A DNA stretch of 46,938 bases from an uncultured Porphyromonadaceae bacterium. Lineage in GTDB: Bacteria > Bacteroidota > Bacteroidia > Bacteroidales > Muribaculaceae. Numbering within the stretch: position 1 is the stretch's first letter; each line of letters opens with the position of its first letter. The translations under genes were made by a program, and so were the position numbers. The stretch lies in the NCBI GenBank assembly GCA_947575235.1, contig CANPMT010000015.1, positions 1-46,938 on the forward strand. The letters run 5' to 3'. Below are positions 30,206 through 39,793 of the stretch, piece after piece. Under the pieces are notes generated by a model. That model was not told where the DNA came from and did not search any database. It worked only from the letters and a program-made list of their open reading frames with translations.

Positions 30206-32776
30206 TTGACTGCGGTCGATCTTAAAACTCCTCCGGGAGAAGCGGGTTTCCTCTTCCGGAATTATCCTTACAAGCTCGACAATCCGGAATCGATGGTCAA
30301 GGAGAAGGTCACTTCACTTGCCCTTACCCACGATGGCACACTGTGGGTAGGTTCAAATGGCAACGGTGTCTATCGCCTTGATAAGAAGGATGATAAACAG
30401 ATATTTGTGAATTATAATTCATCTGACGGTCTTCCTAATGATGTGGCTCACGGCATAGCCGAAGACCTTCACGGCAATATATGGATAGCCACTTACCATG
30501 GCCTCTCTTGTCTTGTCGACGGGGAGAGATTCATAAACTTCGGGCGCAATAACGGCCTTGAGACAGAGCAGTTCTATTGGAATGCCTACAAGCGACTGGC
30601 CAATGGAGAGGTGCTCTTCGGCAGTGTTGACGGACTTCTGGCTGTCAAGGGTCTGGCTCCGGTGCCGGAGGGGAGTTCATTCCCGGTGCGCTTCACATGG
30701 CTTTCGGTCGAGAATGACCAGGTCTCCGGTAATCCTGTGAAGGCAAGTATCCCGGAGCGGGAACGCTCATTTGAGGTGGGCTTCTCCGCTCTCGACTACG
30801 CCGGTGAGAACAACGGACGCTATCTCTACCGCATGGAGGGGTATGAGAAGGAATGGAAGGAGGTGGCCGCCGGACGCCATAGCGTGGCTTACATGAACCT
30901 CTCGCCCGGCAACTATACCCTGGAGGTGAAATATGTGGCGCAGGGACAGAGTGTCAAGGAGGCTCCCGTGTCGAGATTCGAGGTGGAGATTGTGCCCTAT
31001 TTCTACAAGCGATGGTGGTTTATCATGCTTGTGGCCTTGGTGATATTGGGTGCAGTGTGGGGTGTCTACCGCTGGCGTGTGCGCGACCTTACCCGGCAGC
31101 GCAATGAACTCAAACAGGCTGTCGACGAGGGGGTAAAGGAGATAAGCGAGCAGAAAGCCCTCATCGAGGGGCACGCCCGCGAAATCTCGGAGATGGCCCG
31201 CGAGGTGCAGCAGCTTACAGCCGACCGTATATCATTCTTCACCAACATAACGCATGAATTCCGCACCCCGATTACACTGATCATCGGGCCGATCGAGCGG
31301 GCTCTGAAGCTCAGTTCCAACCCGAAAGTGATTGAGCAGCTCAACTTTGTGGAGCGAAACTCCAAATACCTTCTCTCCCTCATCAACCAGCTGATGGATT
31401 TCCGGAAGATTGAATCGGGGAAGATGGAAGCTGTGACGCGTCAGGGCAACATACATGACGTTGTGGAGGAGATTGTGCTCCCCTTCAGGGCTTATGCCGA
31501 GGAGCGCGGTATAGAGCTGAGGGTATTGTATCATCTTGCCAATCCGGTATTCCTCTTCAATGAGGATGCCGTGAGAAAGGTGCTCACCAATCTTCTGGGT
31601 AATGCCATAAAGTTCACTCCCGACAACGGTAAGGTGAATGTCTACGTCTCCATGTTCCGTAGCCCACGGTGTGGCGAGGGGAACATATTTTACATATGTG
31701 TGAGCGACACCGGTTGCGGACTGAAAGAGGATGAGACCGACAAAGTGTTCGAGCACTTCTATCAGGGTGGCAGCCAGATAAAGTATCCCCTTATCGGTGC
31801 GGGAGACAGCGGCATAGGTCTGTATCTCTGCCGCAGGCTGGTGGAGGTGTATGGCGGACGCATCCTGGCCCGTAACAACCGAGGAGCCGGATGTTCCTTC
31901 CGGGTGCTTCTGCGTGTGCCTGACAGCGATGTGTCGGCCACCATGGCTTCCACCGCCTCGGATATTTCCGGTGAAGTGGCCGCTGTGAAAGAGGAGACAG
32001 CGCAGGGGAGCCGCCTCACCATGCTCGTGGTGGAGGATAACGCCGACATGCGTGCCTTCATGTGCTCCTTATTATCCGACCATTATAATGTGGAGGAGGC
32101 CGCCAACGGTGAGGAGGCCCTGAAGATACTCCTCTCACGCGACATCGACTTCATTATAAGCGACCTCATGATGCCCGTGATGGATGGTATCGAGCTCTCG
32201 CGCAAGGTGAAGGAGAACTTCTCAATCTCACACATACCCTTCCTGATGCTCACGGCCAAGACCTCGCAGGAGGCAAGGCTCGAAGGCTACCGCAGCGGTG
32301 TCGACGAATACCTCCTCAAGCCCTTCGATGAGGAGATGCTCCTTACCCGTATCCAGAATATCCTCGATAACAAGCGACGCTATCAGCGCCAGTTTGTCAA
32401 CGATCTCCAGGTGGAGCATCTCAACATGGAGGAGGATAGCCGCGACAAGAAGTTTGTCGACAAGGTGATGGAGGTGCTTCAGCAGAACTATACCAACTCC
32501 TATTTCGATGTGGCGGCCTTCTCCGAGGCTCTCGGAGTGAGCCGCAGTCTGCTCAACAAGAAGCTCCAGAGTCTGCTGGGGCAGAGTGCCAACCAGCTGC
32601 TGCGTTCCTATCGCATGAAGCTCGCCCATGAGATGATTATCAAGAACCGCACCACCCGCAACCTCAATATATCCGAGATCGCGTTTGAGGTGGGCTTCAA
32701 CGACTCCAAATACTTTACCCGTTGCTTCACCAAGCATTTCGGCATGAATCCCACCTCAATGCTAAAGAATATTTAA
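30206..32776 (+). CDS. Hybrid two-component sensor (HTCS), C-terminal part
   Basis: These 856 codons continue the HTCS in the same frame; the TTG shown is a nominal start because no real start is needed if the stop is read through. The part holds the last propeller repeats (1-150), a Y_Y_Y domain (about 185-262), one membrane helix (271-288), a coiled linker, the histidine kinase with His350 in FFTNITHEFRTP, the ATP site (N box NLLGNAIKF, DTGCG at 501-505, SGIGLYL), a receiver domain with Asp653 in IISDLMMPVMDG, and an AraC-type DNA-binding end (FSEALGVSRSLLNKKLQ and ISEIAFEVGFNDSKYFTRCF). All catalytic residues appear intact. Without a signal peptide the fragment alone would not be placed correctly. 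The arabinan-type operon follows in the same direction. Confidence 0.9.
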   Translation: MTAVDLKTPPGEAGFLFRNYPYKLDNPESMVKEKVTSLALTHDGTLWVGSNGNGVYRLDKKDDKQIFVNYNSSDGLPNDVAHGIAEDLHGNIWIATYHGLSCLVDGERFINFGRNNGLETEQFYWNAYKRLANGEVLFGSVDGLLAVKGLAPVPEGSSFPVRFTWLSVENDQVSGNPVKASIPERERSFEVGFSALDYAGENNGRYLYRMEGYEKEWKEVAAGRHSVAYMNLSPGNYTLEVKYVAQGQSVKEAPVSRFEVEIVPYFYKRWWFIMLVALVILGAVWGVYRWRVRDLTRQRNELKQAVDEGVKEISEQKALIEGHAREISEMAREVQQLTADRISFFTNITHEFRTPITLIIGPIERALKLSSNPKVIEQLNFVERNSKYLLSLINQLMDFRKIESGKMEAVTRQGNIHDVVEEIVLPFRAYAEERGIELRVLYHLANPVFLFNEDAVRKVLTNLLGNAIKFTPDNGKVNVYVSMFRSPRCGEGNIFYICVSDTGCGLKEDETDKVFEHFYQGGSQIKYPLIGAGDSGIGLYLCRRLVEVYGGRILARNNRGAGCSFRVLLRVPDSDVSATMASTASDISGEVAAVKEETAQGSRLTMLVVEDNADMRAFMCSLLSDHYNVEEAANGEEALKILLSRDIDFIISDLMMPVMDGIELSRKVKENFSISHIPFLMLTAKTSQEARLEGYRSGVDEYLLKPFDEEMLLTRIQNILDNKRRYQRQFVNDLQVEHLNMEEDSRDKKFVDKVMEVLQQNYTNSYFDVAAFSEALGVSRSLLNKKLQSLLGQSANQLLRSYRMKLAHEMIIKNRTTRNLNISEIAFEVGFNDSKYFTRCFTKHFGMNPTSMLKNI

Positions 32777-32787
32777 CAAGTTGGGGC

Positions 32788-32827
32788 GGGTGGATAAAAT
32801 TTTTTAACAACCTGCGGATTTATCCAC
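32788..32827 (+). promoter_or_regulatory. Operator-like box pair before the PUL operon
   Basis: GGGTGGATAAA at 32788-32798 and the inverted TTTATCCAC at 32819-32827 frame a 20-base spacer. The boxes lie 44-83 bp upstream of the operon -7 box, a normal place for an AraC-type activator. Confidence 0.6.
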
Positions 32828-32870
32828 TACCTTTAGCCGATTTTCCACCATGCAGGCGCGTGAAAAGGGG

Positions 32871-32878
32871 TAATTTTG
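32871..32878 (+). promoter_or_regulatory. -7 box of the PUL operon
   Basis: TAATTTTG fits TAnnTTTG. The predicted start near 32885 gives a leader of about 70 bases before the surface lipoprotein gene. Confidence 0.6.
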
Positions 32879-32955
32879 CGGATGCATCCGGTGCATTCGT
32901 TGCATCGGCTACATAAACGATGAAATAAACAACATCTTAATAACCTAATATCATC

Positions 32956-34824
32956 ATGAAGACAGAGAAATGGATGCAGATGGCCTTCGCGGCTGTTTTG
33001 CTAACCGCCGCAACCTCCTGCGAGGAATGGGGTAAGCAGGATCCCCCGGCAGGGAACCAGGTGAACCCGACTCTGGAGAATGTGGCTGTCTATGACTTTG
33101 AGGCTGAGGAGGGACTCGACCCCTCGGCATTCCGGCTTTCGGCCAACCCCGGAGGAACGGCTCCTGAAATCATCGAGGATGAGACGAAGGGTAATGTGCT
33201 CCGTCTCAACAACGGTTATGTCTCCCTTTCCAATCCGCTCAACAAGGTGACGGTGCAGAATGCTGTGTCGTTCACCTTCTGGATGAAGCAACCTCTGGTT
33301 ATGACAACCGATGAGGAGGGGAATGAGGTGGCCGCGCCTCAGGATCTTTCAGGCACCCTGCTCGGATTCAGAAATGCCACCGGAAACGGTTCGCTCACTC
33401 TCAATGCGAACGGAGGCATAACCTACAGCGCCGCCGACGGCGAATGGATCGAGAACGACCCGGCGTCGGTGACAACAGGCTATCTCTCTCCGGGCGACTG
33501 GCATTATGTGGCTGTAATCCTTAATAACGACGGCTACGAATGGTGGGTCGACGGCGACCGCAAGGTGGCCAAGAATGTGGCTGAATTCGACTGCTCGAAG
33601 CTCGTGCAGTTTGCCAACAACGTGCCTGTGCTCACAATCGGCGGTGAGGACAACACTTCTGAATGGCTCGTTGACGACCTGAAGGTCTACCGCAACGCAA
33701 TCACTTCAAAAGAGACTGCCCGACCCAATCTCGGCGGCGGCTCAGGGACTGGCCCCGGCGGTATAGACTTTGGTCTGTTTGAATATGTTAGAGAAACTCC
33801 GGTATATAATATCGGCAGCCCGAATTGCGATTCTCCATGGTGGACTGAATTCTCTAATTATTACCGTATCCCGGGTAACACAACTCTGAATCTCAGCTTT
33901 GTCAACCATACTTCGGGCGAAGGAAACTGGAATAACTGGAACCTCTGTCTGGCCACTGACGCAGAACGTGGTGCCGACGGATATTACGAATATATCGTGA
34001 TACGTTCCGACCTCTTCGGCTGGGGCGATTCCTACAATGGCGACAACTGGACAAGCTCCGGTTATGGCGACTGGGATAAGTTCCGTGTTGACATGGAGGG
34101 TGCGCAGGTGAAAATCACCATCAGACGAGAAGATACCATGGCCTATATAACGGCAGTGGCAACCTGTAAGGATGGAACAGTCTATGAGGAGAGTATCCCT
34201 GCCCAGTGTGGTGATGATCCGGATTCTGTGATTGAGGCTTTCCTTATTGTTGATTCCTCTTATCTTGAGATGAATGCAAAAGATTGCTATGCATCCTGGG
34301 GTGTGCCTCTCACAACAAATGCAATTGGTGCCGAGGATTGCAGTACGGCATGGTGGACTGAATTCTCCGATTATTTCACAATACCGTCAAATCTTACACT
34401 TCATCTTGGATTCACCAACTTCACTTCTGGAGTCGGCAACTGGAACAACTGGAATCTTTGCCTCTCAACTGATGCGGAACGTGGCGGTGACGGTTACTAT
34501 GAGTATCTCGTGATACGTTCCGACCTCTTCGGCTGGGGTGATTCCTACAATGGCGACAACTGGACGAGCACCGGTTATGGCGATTGGGATAAGTTCCGGG
34601 TTGACATGAACGGAGCATATGTCAATATTGATATCAAACGAGACGGAGGAGAAGCGTATATAGAGGCTGACGCAGCATGCGCCGGTGATGTGCATTACAA
34701 TGAGCAGATTCATGGTGCCACCGGCGAACCCTCTGATCCAATCCGTGCCTTCCTCATTGTGGATGGATCACATCTGAAGATGAATGCCGCTGACTGTTAT
34801 CTTTACACTCCAGTCTATAAATAA
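32956..34824 (+). CDS. Surface glycan-binding lipoprotein with LamG-like domain and duplicated module
   Basis: This 622-residue lipoprotein (lipobox TAATSC, Cys22) starts the operon and is probably a surface glycan-binding protein. Residues about 40-250 form a concanavalin/LamG-like jelly roll (VAVYDFEAEEG, SFTFWMKQP, WHYVAVILNNDGYEWWVDG, LVDDLKVYRNA). After a Gly-rich linker comes a module present twice, residues 283-446 and 455-616, each with WWTEFS, GNWNNWNLCL, DAERG.DGYYEY, VIRSDLFGWGDSYNGDNW and GYGDWDKFRVDM. The many Trp and Tyr residues suit carbohydrate stacking. No catalytic motif is visible, so binding is more likely than cleavage. From memory its positional counterpart is BT_0365. 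Confidence 0.8.
   Translation: MKTEKWMQMAFAAVLLTAATSCEEWGKQDPPAGNQVNPTLENVAVYDFEAEEGLDPSAFRLSANPGGTAPEIIEDETKGNVLRLNNGYVSLSNPLNKVTVQNAVSFTFWMKQPLVMTTDEEGNEVAAPQDLSGTLLGFRNATGNGSLTLNANGGITYSAADGEWIENDPASVTTGYLSPGDWHYVAVILNNDGYEWWVDGDRKVAKNVAEFDCSKLVQFANNVPVLTIGGEDNTSEWLVDDLKVYRNAITSKETARPNLGGGSGTGPGGIDFGLFEYVRETPVYNIGSPNCDSPWWTEFSNYYRIPGNTTLNLSFVNHTSGEGNWNNWNLCLATDAERGADGYYEYIVIRSDLFGWGDSYNGDNWTSSGYGDWDKFRVDMEGAQVKITIRREDTMAYITAVATCKDGTVYEESIPAQCGDDPDSVIEAFLIVDSSYLEMNAKDCYASWGVPLTTNAIGAEDCSTAWWTEFSDYFTIPSNLTLHLGFTNFTSGVGNWNNWNLCLSTDAERGGDGYYEYLVIRSDLFGWGDSYNGDNWTSTGYGDWDKFRVDMNGAYVNIDIKRDGGEAYIEADAACAGDVHYNEQIHGATGEPSDPIRAFLIVDGSHLKMNAADCYLYTPVYK
33802..34293 (+). repeat. First copy of the internal duplicated module
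   Basis: It encodes residues 283-446. At the core the DNA is almost identical to the second copy (for example GATTCCTACAATGGCGACAA in both), pointing to recent duplication or gene conversion. Confidence 0.75.
34318..34803 (+). repeat. Second copy of the internal duplicated module
   Basis: It encodes residues 455-616. The C-terminal third has diverged from the first copy (EESIPAQCGDDPDSV versus NEQIHGATGEPSDPI) while the Trp-rich core is kept. Confidence 0.75.
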
Positions 34825-34850
34825 AACTTAAAATCTAACCGAACAACATA

Positions 34851-37800
34851 ATGAACACGAAACGCATTATAGCCGAAGGACGGCGGAGCACCATGCTCCG
34901 CCTCCTCCTCCCGCTCTTCCTGCTCGTGATGGCCGCCTTCCCGGCGTCGGCACAGCTTGTGAGAGGCGTGGTGAGCGACCCCTCGGGTGAACCGCTCATT
35001 GGAGCAACAGTCATCGAGAAGGGCTCTACCAACGGTACGGCCACTGATATCGACGGCATGTACCAGCTCAACCTCAAGGATGCAAAGAATGCCATACTGG
35101 TGGTCTCTTACGTGGGTTATGCCACTGAGGAGATTCCCGTCAAAGGGCAGTCCACGCTCGATATCGTACTGAAAGAGGAATCCTCGGTGCTTAACGAACT
35201 GGTCGTCGTGGGTTATGGCCAGCAGAAGAAAGAATCGGTGGTGGGAGCTATCTCGCAGGTAGATTCCGGCGACCTGCTTGAGACTCCCTCCGCCAACCTT
35301 TCGCAGGCTATCACCGGTAAGATTCCCGGTGTGATAACCTCACAGACTTCAGGTGCCCCGGGTGCTGACGACGCCTCAATCTATATCCGCGGCCGCGCTA
35401 CTTTCGCAGGCGATGCCCAGCCCCTTATCCTCGTGGATGGTATAGAGCGTTCCTTCTCGCAGATCGCTCCCGATGATATCGAGACTATCTCCGTGCTCAA
35501 GGATGCCTCCGCTACAGCAGTCTACGGTGTGCGTGGTGCAAACGGCGTTATGCTCATCACCACCAAGCGTGGCAAGGAGCAGAAACCTGTGGTGAACCTC
35601 ACCGCCTCATGGCAGTGGCAGACACCCACACGCAAGGATACCTACCTCAATTCCTATCAGTCGGTGAAACTCCTTGAGGAGGCTCTCGCCAACGACGGTC
35701 TCCCCTCGCAGTTCTCCGCTTCCGACATCGCCATGTATGAGAAATCGGTCAACGGCCAGCTCAGCGGTGTTGATGCCCTTCTCTATCCCAACGTTGACTG
35801 GTATGACGAGATTCTCCGCTCCTCCGCTCCCTCGCAGCGTTACAACGCCAGCGTCCGTGGCGGTACAAAGAGAATGCGCTACTATGCCTCGCTCGAATAC
35901 TACGACCAGGAATCGCTCTTCAAGAACCTGTCGAACGATACCTACGGCAACTCTACATCGCTCAATTACAAACGCTACGGCTTCCGTGCCAACGCCGACT
36001 TCTTCCTGACCAAAGACCTCCAGCTCTCTGTCAACTTCGGTACACGCTTCGAGGAGCGCCGCGGCCCGAACTCAAACGAGTCTAACTCCTACAGCAACGT
36101 CTTCTATCAGCTCAACCATACCCCGGGATGGCTCTTCCCGGTAGCCTATCAGGTGCAGAACGGCGACCAGATGAAGACCCTCTATGGCGGCAGCTCGCAG
36201 TATCAAGACAACATCTACGCCACAATGGCCGAGGGTGGTTACTACAAGGCTGTGAATACTGTCAACGAGACAAACTTCATCGTCGACTATAAGATGGACT
36301 GGCTTACTCCGGGTCTTTCGGCACGCGGCATGATGAGTTTCGACTACGAAAGCTATCACAAGAACAATTATATGCGCGATTTCGCCACATACGAGCTCAA
36401 CGACCGCAGCAACTATGAGAGCATCGACGCATACAACCGTTTCAACACTGACACCCAGCTCACCAGCACCCATGAGAGCCTCAGCATCTACAAGCTCTAC
36501 ATGGAGGCCCAGCTCAACTACGCCCGCACATTCGGTGTCAACGATGTGACCGCAATGGTGCTCTACATGCAGAATGACTACCGCTATCAGAGCGATCTCG
36601 CAAAACGTTACCAGGGTGTCGTTGGTCGTGTTACTTACGCTTACGACAACCGCTACCTCTTCGAGTTCAACGCCGGCTATAACGGTTCGGAGAACTTCGC
36701 CAAGCATAAACGTTTCGGTTTCTTCCCCGCCTTCTCTTTAGGATGGCGCATCACTCAGGAGAGCTTCATGGAGAACACCGCCAACTGGCTGAGCAACCTC
36801 AAGATCCGTGCAAGCTACGGACAGGTAGGTAACGATGTTTACCAGGTGAATGGTGTGGCACAGCGCTTCCTCTACGAGCAGAAATGGTCGCAGATCGGCA
36901 ACGACTATTATTTCGGTCCCAACGGTGTGACCGGCATCTTCGAGCAGCAGTATCCCAACTACGGTGTGACGTGGGAACGTGCCCACAAGTATAACGTGGG
37001 TCTGGAATTCGGCTTCCTCAACAACTCTCTCAGCGGTAGCTTCGACTACTTCTACGAGCGTCGCAACGATATCCTCACCGAATATCTCACACGTCCCTGG
37101 TGGCTCGGTGTGACCTCGGCTGCAGGTAACCTCGGAAAGACCACCAACAAGGGTTTCGAGATTGAGCTTCACTACAACAACAGCATCGGTGAGGTGCAGT
37201 ATAACATCGGCGGCACATACTCTCACGCCAAGAACAAGATCACCGAGATGAACGAGCCCGACCTCAAGACCGATTACCGCAAGAGCGAGGGTCACCCCAT
37301 CGGCCAGTACTTCGGTCTGATAGCCGACGGTTTCATAACCCAGGCCGACATAGACTCAGGCACACTTCCGGTGTCAACCTTCGGCAATGTACAGGCCGGC
37401 GACCTCAAATACCGCGATATGAACAACGACGGCTTTATCGACGACCGTGATATCACCTACATCGGTTACTCTGACATCCCGGAGAATACCTACGCCATCA
37501 CACTTGGCGCAAACTGGAAGGGTATAGGCTTCAGCATCATGTTCCAGGGTGTGGATCACGTGAGCCGTTATTACGATGCCGAGGCCATGTTTGCCTTCGT
37601 GTCGGGCGGTAAGGTCAAGGAGCATCACCTCGAACGCTGGAATCCCGCGCTCTCCGAGGCCGAGAACCTCGCCAACGCCAAATATCCTCTGTTGCACTAC
37701 GACAACTATGGCGACCACAACCAGCGAGGCAACTCATTCTTCCTCAAGAACGGTTCATTCTTCCGTCTGAAGAATATCGAGCTCTCATACTCCCTCCCTG

Positions 37801-37967
37801 AGAAATGGATCAAACATGCCTACATGACCCAGTGCCGTTTCTTCGTTAACGCCAACAACCTTGTGACCTGGGACCATCTCAACGGCCTTACCGACCCTGA
37901 GAGCAACGGCTCAAACCGTTACCCCATCTGCAAGACAGTCAACTTCGGCGTAAACATTCAATTCTAA
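34851..37967 (+). CDS. SusC-family TonB-dependent transporter 1 of the PUL
   Basis: The 1038-residue protein has a signal peptide (to about residue 35, ASAQ), a carboxypeptidase-regulatory-like domain (VRGVVSDPSGEPLIGATVIEKGSTNGTATDIDG, about 37-110), a TonB box LNELVVVGYG, and a SusC plug (IPGVITSQTSGAPGADDASIYIRGRAT, PLILVDGIERS, TISVLKDASATAVYG, GVMLITTKRG). The barrel ends VNFGVNIQF. It follows the surface lipoprotein by 26 bp and its SusD partner follows after 15 bp. It would import arabinan-derived oligosaccharides if the locus assignment is right. Positional counterpart from memory: BT_0364. Confidence 0.94.
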   Translation: MNTKRIIAEGRRSTMLRLLLPLFLLVMAAFPASAQLVRGVVSDPSGEPLIGATVIEKGSTNGTATDIDGMYQLNLKDAKNAILVVSYVGYATEEIPVKGQSTLDIVLKEESSVLNELVVVGYGQQKKESVVGAISQVDSGDLLETPSANLSQAITGKIPGVITSQTSGAPGADDASIYIRGRATFAGDAQPLILVDGIERSFSQIAPDDIETISVLKDASATAVYGVRGANGVMLITTKRGKEQKPVVNLTASWQWQTPTRKDTYLNSYQSVKLLEEALANDGLPSQFSASDIAMYEKSVNGQLSGVDALLYPNVDWYDEILRSSAPSQRYNASVRGGTKRMRYYASLEYYDQESLFKNLSNDTYGNSTSLNYKRYGFRANADFFLTKDLQLSVNFGTRFEERRGPNSNESNSYSNVFYQLNHTPGWLFPVAYQVQNGDQMKTLYGGSSQYQDNIYATMAEGGYYKAVNTVNETNFIVDYKMDWLTPGLSARGMMSFDYESYHKNNYMRDFATYELNDRSNYESIDAYNRFNTDTQLTSTHESLSIYKLYMEAQLNYARTFGVNDVTAMVLYMQNDYRYQSDLAKRYQGVVGRVTYAYDNRYLFEFNAGYNGSENFAKHKRFGFFPAFSLGWRITQESFMENTANWLSNLKIRASYGQVGNDVYQVNGVAQRFLYEQKWSQIGNDYYFGPNGVTGIFEQQYPNYGVTWERAHKYNVGLEFGFLNNSLSGSFDYFYERRNDILTEYLTRPWWLGVTSAAGNLGKTTNKGFEIELHYNNSIGEVQYNIGGTYSHAKNKITEMNEPDLKTDYRKSEGHPIGQYFGLIADGFITQADIDSGTLPVSTFGNVQAGDLKYRDMNNDGFIDDRDITYIGYSDIPENTYAITLGANWKGIGFSIMFQGVDHVSRYYDAEAMFAFVSGGKVKEHHLERWNPALSEAENLANAKYPLLHYDNYGDHNQRGNSFFLKNGSFFRLKNIELSYSLPEKWIKHAYMTQCRFFVNANNLVTWDHLNGLTDPESNGSNRYPICKTVNFGVNIQF

Positions 37968-37982
37968 CCTAACTCTGAAGCA

Positions 37983-39752
37983 ATGAAAAAGTCAATCAAA
38001 TATATGTCGTTCGGACTGCTCCTCGGAGCCGCCGCCATGATGTCGTCATGCAGCGACTTCCTTGACAAGCAGCCCTCGAACGAGCTGACCCAGGAGAAGG
38101 TGCTCGCCGACTGGAATCTCTTCGAGGAGTTTCACTACGACACCTACAACTTCCTGCTGCATGGCGCGCTGAGAGTCAACGACTCATGGCTCGACGCCAC
38201 AACCGACCTTGCCGAGACCTCATACTCGACAGCAGGGTCACGCACCACTTTCAACATCGGCAACTATTACGGCAGCGGCGGTGCCGCTGAGCTGTCAGAC
38301 ACCTGGGAGTCGCGCTATCGCGGCATACGCAAGTGCAACATGGTGCTCGCCAATATCAACAAGGTGCCCAAGAATCCGCGCAACTCCGACGATGAGCATG
38401 CCGAATATGTGAAGATATACACCGCCGAGGCCCGTCTCTTCCGTGCCTGGTTCTATTGGGAGCTCTTCCTCCGTTTCGGCCCGCTCCCCATAGTTACCGA
38501 TGTGCTCGACCCTGACGGCGACCTCGTCACTCCGTATGTGAACCGTCCCACGGTGAAGCAGTATGTGGTTGATTTCATCCTCAAGGAACTCGCCGAGTGT
38601 GAGGCCGACCTTCTCGACCATGACACCGCCTGGGCCTCATCGCGTGCCGGACGTCTGTCGCAGCCAGTGGCAAGAGCCTTGGCCTCAAGAATAAAGCTAT
38701 ACATGGCCTCACCACGATATGCCTCCGAAAGCGGAATCACCTGGCAGGATGCAGCCGATGCCGCCAAGAGCTTCATGGATGATTACGGCCAGTATTTCGG
38801 CCTCTTCCAGCTTGAGAATATCCCGGCCATGGAGAATTATGGCAACGCCGTGCTCTACACCACCTACAACGACAACAACAACGAGACCATCTTCTTCCGC
38901 AATGACCAGCCTATCGGATGGAGCGGTATAGCGGCCGACACTCCTGTAGGTGAGGGTGGACGCGGTGGCAACTGCCCCTCGCAGAATCTCGTGGATATGT
39001 ATGACATGGCTGACGGAAGCGCACCTTTCACCACATACGACGCAACGGGAGCTCCGGTATATCCTTCAGGCTCACTTACCCCCGCCATCAATGGAGCGAG
39101 CGGTTATGACGATGCTGACATGTGGAGCAACCGCGACCCGCGCCTTGCCGCCACCGTGCTCTATCAGGGCACACCTTGGGGCACGATGCGCGAGAACAGC
39201 ACAATCGACGTGCGTCCCGGCATGGCCGACAATCCGAACGGCAACACCAACGCCACACCCACCGGCTATTATATGCGCAAGTATATACCCGCCACAATCC
39301 TCTCAAGCAACCATGGCGGCACAGCCCGACGTCTCTGGACCATCATCCGTTACGCCGAGATTCTCATGAACTATGCCGAGGCCATGAATGAGCTGAACGG
39401 TCCATGCAGCGAGGTGTACGATATGCTCGACCGCGTTCGTCATCGCGGCGGTATAACAGGTAACGTTGCTGACCGCGCTGACCTTGGCAGCAAGGAAGCG
39501 ATGCGCAACTTCATCCATAAAGAGCGTACAGTGGAATTTGCCTTCGAGGAGCACCGTTCATGGGATGTGCGCCGCTGGAACGTCGCTGTCGAGGCGCTCG
39601 CACGCCCCATCTATGGCATAAACGTGGCTATGGACGGGAAGGTGAGCCGCAAGGTGGCGCAGGAGAGGGTCTTCCAGGAGAAGATGTATCTCTATCCCGT
39701 GCCTGAGGGAGAGGTATGGAAAACCGGCATAGAGAACAACCCCGGGTGGTAA
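37983..39752 (+). CDS. SusD-like lipoprotein 1 of the PUL
   Basis: This 589-residue lipoprotein (lipobox MMSSC, Cys23, then SDFLDKQPSNELT) is the lid partner of the upstream SusC. Typical SusD helical repeats are present: YRGIRKCNMVLANINKVP, YTAEARLFRAWFYWELFLRFGPLPIVT, LASRIKLYMASPRYA and IRYAEILMNYAEAMNEL. The C-terminal part has IHKERTVEFAFEEHRSWDVRRWN and ends KTGIENNPGW. Positional counterpart from memory: BT_0363. Confidence 0.93.
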   Translation: MKKSIKYMSFGLLLGAAAMMSSCSDFLDKQPSNELTQEKVLADWNLFEEFHYDTYNFLLHGALRVNDSWLDATTDLAETSYSTAGSRTTFNIGNYYGSGGAAELSDTWESRYRGIRKCNMVLANINKVPKNPRNSDDEHAEYVKIYTAEARLFRAWFYWELFLRFGPLPIVTDVLDPDGDLVTPYVNRPTVKQYVVDFILKELAECEADLLDHDTAWASSRAGRLSQPVARALASRIKLYMASPRYASESGITWQDAADAAKSFMDDYGQYFGLFQLENIPAMENYGNAVLYTTYNDNNNETIFFRNDQPIGWSGIAADTPVGEGGRGGNCPSQNLVDMYDMADGSAPFTTYDATGAPVYPSGSLTPAINGASGYDDADMWSNRDPRLAATVLYQGTPWGTMRENSTIDVRPGMADNPNGNTNATPTGYYMRKYIPATILSSNHGGTARRLWTIIRYAEILMNYAEAMNELNGPCSEVYDMLDRVRHRGGITGNVADRADLGSKEAMRNFIHKERTVEFAFEEHRSWDVRRWNVAVEALARPIYGINVAMDGKVSRKVAQERVFQEKMYLYPVPEGEVWKTGIENNPGW

Positions 39753-39793
39753 ACCTTAACTTTTTCAAAATACTGAAAAATTCGATAACCAAT

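Noticed and set aside
28595..32776. Organism-wide reassignment of TGA to Trp
   Set aside because: Many other genes here use TGG for Trp and end at TGA (for example the susD 1 overlap, terL and the XRE gene), so the code is standard.
39716..39793. Longer N-terminus of SusC 2 overlapping susD 1
   Set aside because: The extra residues are basic and polar and push the signal peptide inside. The ATG at 39794 gives a normal signal.
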